The notes below the pieces were generated by a model, which did no database searches, had not been told where the DNA came from, and worked only from the letters and a program-made list of their open reading frames with translations. From assembly GCF_000231385.2 (NCBI RefSeq), contig NC_018515.1, positions 4,050,501 to 4,114,500 of the forward strand: a stretch of DNA of 64,000 nt. The letters run 5' to 3'. The stretch is from Desulfosporosinus meridiei DSM 13257. Its GTDB lineage: Bacteria > Bacillota > Desulfitobacteriia > Desulfitobacteriales > Desulfitobacteriaceae. Within the stretch, counting starts at the first letter, position 1. Every line of letters starts with the position of its first letter. Below, one piece after another: positions 60,889-64,000 of this stretch. Both the position numbers and the translations under genes were made by a program.

Positions 60889-60905
60889 GTCCCGTATAAT
60901 GAAAC
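60889..60905 (-). promoter_or_regulatory. 17-bp palindromic operator, copy 2
   Basis: Minus strand GTTTCATTATACGGGAC. Fits GTYYYRTWWTAYGRRAC and matches copy 1 at 13 of 17 positions. It lies about 70 bp before the start codon, downstream of copy 1. Confidence 0.6.
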
Positions 60906-61037
60906 TCCGTTTTACTTTTAGCAGATATCTCTGTCTGTGATAGATACCTCGATATATTAGCTCTTATTCACTCGTGGATAGCCATCATAACCTCTACTGC
61001 CATGAAGGAGGCCAAAAATTCCTAGATGCAGAATTAT

Positions 61038-61054
61038 GTTTCGTATTATAAAAC
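61038..61054 (-). promoter_or_regulatory. 17-bp palindromic operator, copy 1, over a -10 box
   Basis: Minus strand GTTTTATAATACGAAAC, containing TATAAT. Centre-to-centre distance to copy 2 is 149 bp, close to 14 helical turns. This is compatible with repressor looping. Confidence 0.6.
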
Positions 61055-61187
61055 TACGTTTTGAAGCCTTGTTAAAATTTGTACAAATATATTTTGCAAC
61101 ACAAACCGTTTCTGTTGATAAAAGTATCATAACACGAGATTAGCAATCTCTGCAATACCTATTTTCTCAATCTTTTAAAAATTTTTG

Positions 61188-61481
61188 TTAATCTACATAA
61201 AACAAAACTTTGACGTCATTTTTCGCTTCTAATGATAGACAAACATCTTCTTCAAAGGGATTATAATTTACTCCAATTACATCATCTAAATTAATCCAAA
61301 AAACATTACCCTCTTCGCTCCACACCGAAACTTTATCATCTGCAACATCAATATTTACAACTACCCCAAAATCGATGGTGCATTCTACAACCGCAAGAAT
61401 CTCTATACACTTTAAGTTATTCCCTAAGAACTTCTCTCTAAGGGCCTTTACGAACTCAATTTTTGACGACAAGGTTATCAC
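61188..61481 (-). CDS. Hypothetical protein (97 residues)
   Basis: I do not recognise this family. It is acidic and beta-rich (VVNIDVADDKVSVWSEEGNVFWINLDDVIGVNYNPFEEDV), without membrane segments. GTG start with GGGAGGA seven bases upstream, which supports expression. It stands alone between the tRNA cluster and the acetolactate-synthase-like gene. Confidence 0.7.
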   Translation of the reverse strand: MITLSSKIEFVKALREKFLGNNLKCIEILAVVECTIDFGVVVNIDVADDKVSVWSEEGNVFWINLDDVIGVNYNPFEEDVCLSLEAKNDVKVLFYVD

Positions 61482-61922
61482 AATATGTTCCTCCCAAACT
61501 CATATACTCTAAATACTATTTTTTCCTTTTTCCTTCGAAAATATAAAAGAACCCGCAGACAGAAGTCACTGGGTTAGTCTTAGTAAACGATTTCTGTACT
61601 CACCGGTGGATAACTATAGTCCAATTATACCACATTCTACAACTTTAACAGCAACAAGTTGATTTCTCCAAAATCGGAAAGGTTTCCAATTTTGGGGCAA
61701 CGCCTTCAAGAAACTAACCCCGAAGCTAGCGGAGTTCTTAAAAACAAATAAAGCACTCTTCCAAGAGGAAAAGCGCTAAGACCAACAAGCTTAATTTCTT
61801 ACGAAAATGAACTACACTTTCATCCCACCCTCTGAACAGGCAGGTTCATGGAGTTTACATTCTAATTGACAAAAGGATTTTGGAGTTCACTCTATCAAAT
61901 AGGCTGAAACCCTTACTTTAAC
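61482..61922 (-). other. Intergenic region downstream of the tRNA cluster
   Basis: A 441-bp stretch. It contains the terminator at 61752-61777. The rest shows no ORF with an RBS and no repeat. Confidence 0.5.
61752..61777 (-). terminator. Terminator of the tRNA operon
   Basis: Minus strand: an 11-bp stem AGCGCTTTTCC / GGAAGAGTGCT (two G-U pairs) with loop TCTT, followed by TTATTTGTTTTT. Confidence 0.75.
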
Positions 61923-61997
61923 TGGTGGGCGATACTGGTCTCGAACCAGTGGCCTCATCCGTGTGAAGGATGCGCTCTACCGCTGAGCTAATCGCCC
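61923..61997 (-). tRNA. tRNA-Val (CAC)
   Basis: 75 nt with encoded CCA. Acceptor GGGCGAT/ATCGCCC; anticodon stem CATCC/GGATG with loop TTCACAC, anticodon CAC. T arm GGTTCGAGACC. Confidence 0.95.
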
Positions 61998-62041
61998 GAA
62001 TTGGATTTATGTATTCCATATTTTCGGCCAAAAACAAAATT

Positions 62042-62073
62042 CCCACCATTTATCCAGATTGATAAATGGTGGG
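62042..62073 (-). terminator. Hairpin overlapping the 3' end of tRNA-Ile
   Basis: Minus strand: CCCACCATTTATC pairs with GATAAATGGTGGG over 13 bp with a six-base loop, followed by AATTTTGTTTTT. The first seven bases are the tRNA's own 3' end including CCA. Confidence 0.75.
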
Positions 62074-62141
62074 CCCACTAGGATTCGAACCTAGGACCAA
62101 CCCGTTATGAGCGGGGGGCTCTACCGCTGAGCTATGGGCCC
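62067..62141 (-). tRNA. tRNA with CAT anticodon, probably tRNA-Ile2
   Basis: 75 nt with encoded CCA. Acceptor GGGCCCA/TGGGCCC; anticodon loop CTCATAA, anticodon CAT. The loop resembles tRNA-Ile2, whose C34 becomes lysidine, more than elongator or initiator tRNA-Met. Identity needs comparison of determinant positions. Confidence 0.85.
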
Positions 62142-62159
62142 AAAAAGAACTGATATAAA

Positions 62160-62234
62160 TGGCTCCCCGAGTAGGACTCGAACCTACAACCTACCGGTTA
62201 ACAGCCGGTTGCTCCACCATTGAGCTATCGAGGA
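62160..62234 (-). tRNA. tRNA-Asn (GTT)
   Basis: 75 nt with encoded CCA. Acceptor TCCTCGA/TCGGGGA; anticodon loop CTGTTAA, anticodon GTT. T arm GTTCGAGTC. Confidence 0.95.
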
Positions 62235-62373
62235 ATGCTCTGCACGGGTTATTATACGTAATTAACGACCTATAGTCAAGTCTTTGGCAAAAATTTTTAA
62301 AGTTTTTTAGGGACGCCTCTTTTTAGCAATTTTAGAATGGGGGAATACTCTATCACACTTCCATAAGGCAAAA

Positions 62374-62402
62374 CGCCGCAGAGGGTAGTTCCGCCTGCGA
62401 CG
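62374..62402 (-). terminator. rpoD terminator
   Basis: Minus strand: CGTCGCAG / CTGCGGCG (one G-U) with a 13-base loop, then TTTTGCCTT. It lies 50 bp after the rpoD stop and before the tRNA genes. Confidence 0.7.
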
Positions 62403-62452
62403 CTGTTCTATCTTTCCCTGAAGTTCTTGGGTTGTAAATCTCAAGAAGACTA

Positions 62453-63583
62453 TTACTCCAAATAATCCTTCAATTTCTTACTGCGGCTAGGGTGGCGTAA
62501 TTTACGCAATGCCTTGGCCTCGATCTGTCGGATACGTTCACGAGTGACACCGAATTCCTGTCCAACTTCCTCTAAAGTCCTGGTGCGTCCGTCATCAAGT
62601 CCAAAGCGTAATCTAAGAACTTTTTCTTCGCGAGGGGTCAAGGTCTCTAAGACTTCTTCTAACTGTTCTTTTAACAAGATGAACGAAGCAGCCTCAGCGG
62701 GTGCCGGAGCATCATCATCCGGAATGAAATCACCTAGATGAGAATCTTCCTCTTCCCCAATGGGGGTTTCAAGGGACACAGGTTCTTGAGCGATCTTCAT
62801 AATCTCCCGAACCCTCTCCACAGGAATATCCATTACTTTTGCAATTTCTTCGGGAGCTGGCTCTCTTCCTAATTCCTGTAAAAGTTGACGAGAAACCCGA
62901 ATTAGCTTATTGATAGTTTCAACCATATGCACCGGAATTCTAATGGTTCGAGCTTGATCAGCAATGGCACGGGTAATAGCTTGACGAATCCACCAAGTGG
63001 CATAGGTACTAAACTTAAAGCCTTTAACATAATCAAATTTTTCTACAGCTTTAATCAGACCAAGATTACCTTCCTGGATTAAGTCCAAAAAAAGCATGCC
63101 CCGTCCGACGTAGCGCTTAGCGATACTAACCACAAGGCGCAAGTTTGCCTCAGCTAAGCGGCGTTTTGCTTCTTCGTCACCGTTTTCCATTCGTTTGGCC
63201 AATTCGATTTCCTCATCGGCTGAGAGCAGGGGAACTCGTCCGATTTCTTTTAGGTACATGCGAACAGGATCATCAATTCCTACACCCTCCGGTACAGAAA
63301 GATCCACTTCCGCTTCTTCCTCAACATCATCGTCCGGATCCTCTACAATGTCATCATCTTCGTCAACTTTAACGCCTTTTAAGATTTCCAGTTCAACTTC
63401 CTCAGGCTCCGGCACCACATCTATTCCCATGCGTCCTAGTTGCTGATAGATATCATCAATTTGATCCGCGGAAAGTTCAATTCCTTGAAGAGCATCCATA
63501 ATTTCTTTGTAAGTTAAAGATCCCTTCTTTTTTCCACTTTGAATGAGGGCTTGGACATTGTCAATCTTTTGCTTTTCGTTCAT
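62453..63583 (-). CDS. rpoD: Primary sigma factor RpoD (SigA)
   Basis: A 376-residue sigma-70. Region 1.1 is partly retained, followed by an acidic stretch ([14 protein letters not shown]). Region 1.2 is [16 protein letters not shown]; region 2 is [38 protein letters not shown]; region 4 is [27 protein letters not shown]. The ATG at 63583 follows GGAAGGTGGGG; a GTG 20 codons upstream overlaps dnaG and is less likely. It lies directly after dnaG, as usual. Confidence 0.96.
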   Translation of the reverse strand: MNEKQKIDNVQALIQSGKKKGSLTYKEIMDALQGIELSADQIDDIYQQLGRMGIDVVPEPEEVELEILKGVKVDEDDDIVEDPDDDVEEEAEVDLSVPEGVGIDDPVRMYLKEIGRVPLLSADEEIELAKRMENGDEEAKRRLAEANLRLVVSIAKRYVGRGMLFLDLIQEGNLGLIKAVEKFDYVKGFKFSTYATWWIRQAITRAIADQARTIRIPVHMVETINKLIRVSRQLLQELGREPAPEEIAKVMDIPVERVREIMKIAQEPVSLETPIGEEEDSHLGDFIPDDDAPAPAEAASFILLKEQLEEVLETLTPREEKVLRLRFGLDDGRTRTLEEVGQEFGVTRERIRQIEAKALRKLRHPSRSKKLKDYLE

Positions 63584-63632
63584 CTGTCCCCCACCTTCCC
63601 TCGGATCATTCTTTTTGGTGCCTATAACCTTA

Positions 63633-64000
63633 CTATTCGCCACGTTTCAACCGCTCTCCTATCTCTTTCAACAGAGCCATAGCCCCTGCCATGTCACCGG
63701 ATTTTTCTAAAGCTGCCATGCGGGCTTGAAGATCCTCGACTCTTTCATTTGCTTGAGTAGAAAGAATCCCTTGGATACAATCATCAAAAAGCCGCTCGGA
63801 ATGGGTTATATCTAACTCTTCCAGGAGTAAACTAGCCAAGCGGCTTTGAACCTGTTCTTCAATGTTAACAGGCAATTTACCCTCCTGATTGAGATAATTA
63901 AAGATTTGCTGATGCTCCGGTACCTTCCAAAAGGATTCTCCCAATTCTGCCTTAATTTTTGGCAAGTATGAAATCTCCTCTATAAGTAACCGTAAAAGAA
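63633..64000 (-). CDS. dnaG: DNA primase DnaG, C-terminal part (5' part beyond the window)
   Basis: The frame is open to the right edge and only the last ~120 codons are present. They form the helicase-binding C-terminal domain: helical, ending [36 protein letters not shown]. The position immediately upstream of rpoD supports DnaG. The TTG at 63965 is an internal codon, not the start. Confidence 0.85.
   Translation of the reverse strand, partial: LLRLLIEEISYLPKIKAELGESFWKVPEHQQIFNYLNQEGKLPVNIEEQVQSRLASLLLEELDITHSERLFDDCIQGILSTQANERVEDLQARMAALEKSGDMAGAMALLKEIGERLKRGE

Larger units (their letters stand above)
60821..61187 (-). other. Control region of the acetolactate-synthase-like gene
   Basis: A 367-bp region with two 17-bp palindromic operators at 61038-61054 and 60889-60905. 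A promoter-like pair TTGCAG/TATGAT lies further upstream near 61165-61130. A TATAAT sits inside the first operator. No T-box features were found. Confidence 0.6.

Noticed and set aside
60821-61187. T-box leader before the acetolactate-synthase-like gene
   Set aside because: No AGGGTGGNACCGCG motif, specifier stem or antiterminator was found. Palindromic operators explain the region better.
1-64000. CRISPR array, prophage, or intact insertion sequence
   Set aside because: No regularly spaced identical repeats of 24-40 bp, no integrase, phage or transposase frames were seen.

Overview
The window is a chromosomal segment of an anaerobic, motile, endospore-forming Firmicute. The gene set and gene order point to the Desulfosporosinus/Desulfitobacterium group of the Peptococcales. 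This placement is inferred from content: a flagellar operon with fliY, flhF/flhG, cheC/cheD and sigD; a late cluster with fliW and csrA; the dnaG-rpoD-trmK-nif3 order; and a double-cubane cluster protein with its ATPase. No species name can be read from the sequence.

Layout. Positions 1-1958 hold the truncated 3' part of a secreted transglutaminase-like protein with alternating Big_2 repeats. Positions 2176-33495 are one very long minus-strand fla/che operon. In transcription order it runs cheA, cheW, cheB, flgC, fliE, (a small unlisted ORF), fliF-G-H-I-J, flbD, fliL, fliM, fliY, cheY, fliO-P-Q-R, flhB, flhA, flhF, flhG, a PilZ/YcgR protein, cheC, cheD, an unknown membrane protein, sigD, fliK, flgD, flgE, flgG, flgB, flgF and a lytic transglycosylase. 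Positions 33965-45220 are the late class, also minus strand: flgM, flgN, flgK, flgL, a DUF6470 gene, fliW, csrA, a very large flagellin, flaG, fliD, fliS, fliT and a second flaG. Several SigD-type promoters (TAAA-like box, 15-16 nt, CGATA-type box) can be read here. motAB faces away from flgM at 45695-47364. Then come a Tat-exported M28 peptidase, yaaR, cheR, and a chemoreceptor broken by a frameshift.

Positions 52319-64000 are mostly housekeeping and metabolism: a small DMT-type membrane protein, the double-cubane protein and its activator, an SCP2 protein, RNase P RNA, nif3, trmK, an acetolactate-synthase-like enzyme with a changed ThDP motif and two palindromic operators upstream, three tRNAs, rpoD, and the 3' end of dnaG.

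The genes form a coherent motility regulon. SigD, made late in the fla/che operon, transcribes the late genes. FlgM holds SigD back until hook completion. FliW and CsrA gate translation of flagellin, whose leader carries a CsrA-type hairpin. CheA/W/Y/B/C/D/R form the adaptation circuit, and the PilZ protein links motor output to c-di-GMP.

The most unusual signals lie outside the known genes: TTCGNNN heptad repeat elements inserted into gaps of the fla/che operon; a motA start whose Shine-Dalgarno sequence is separated from the ATG by a hairpin; poly-C/poly-G tracts in the motA promoter and in fliY; a coupled 44-codon ORF before fliF; and long perfect palindromes in intergenic DNA.
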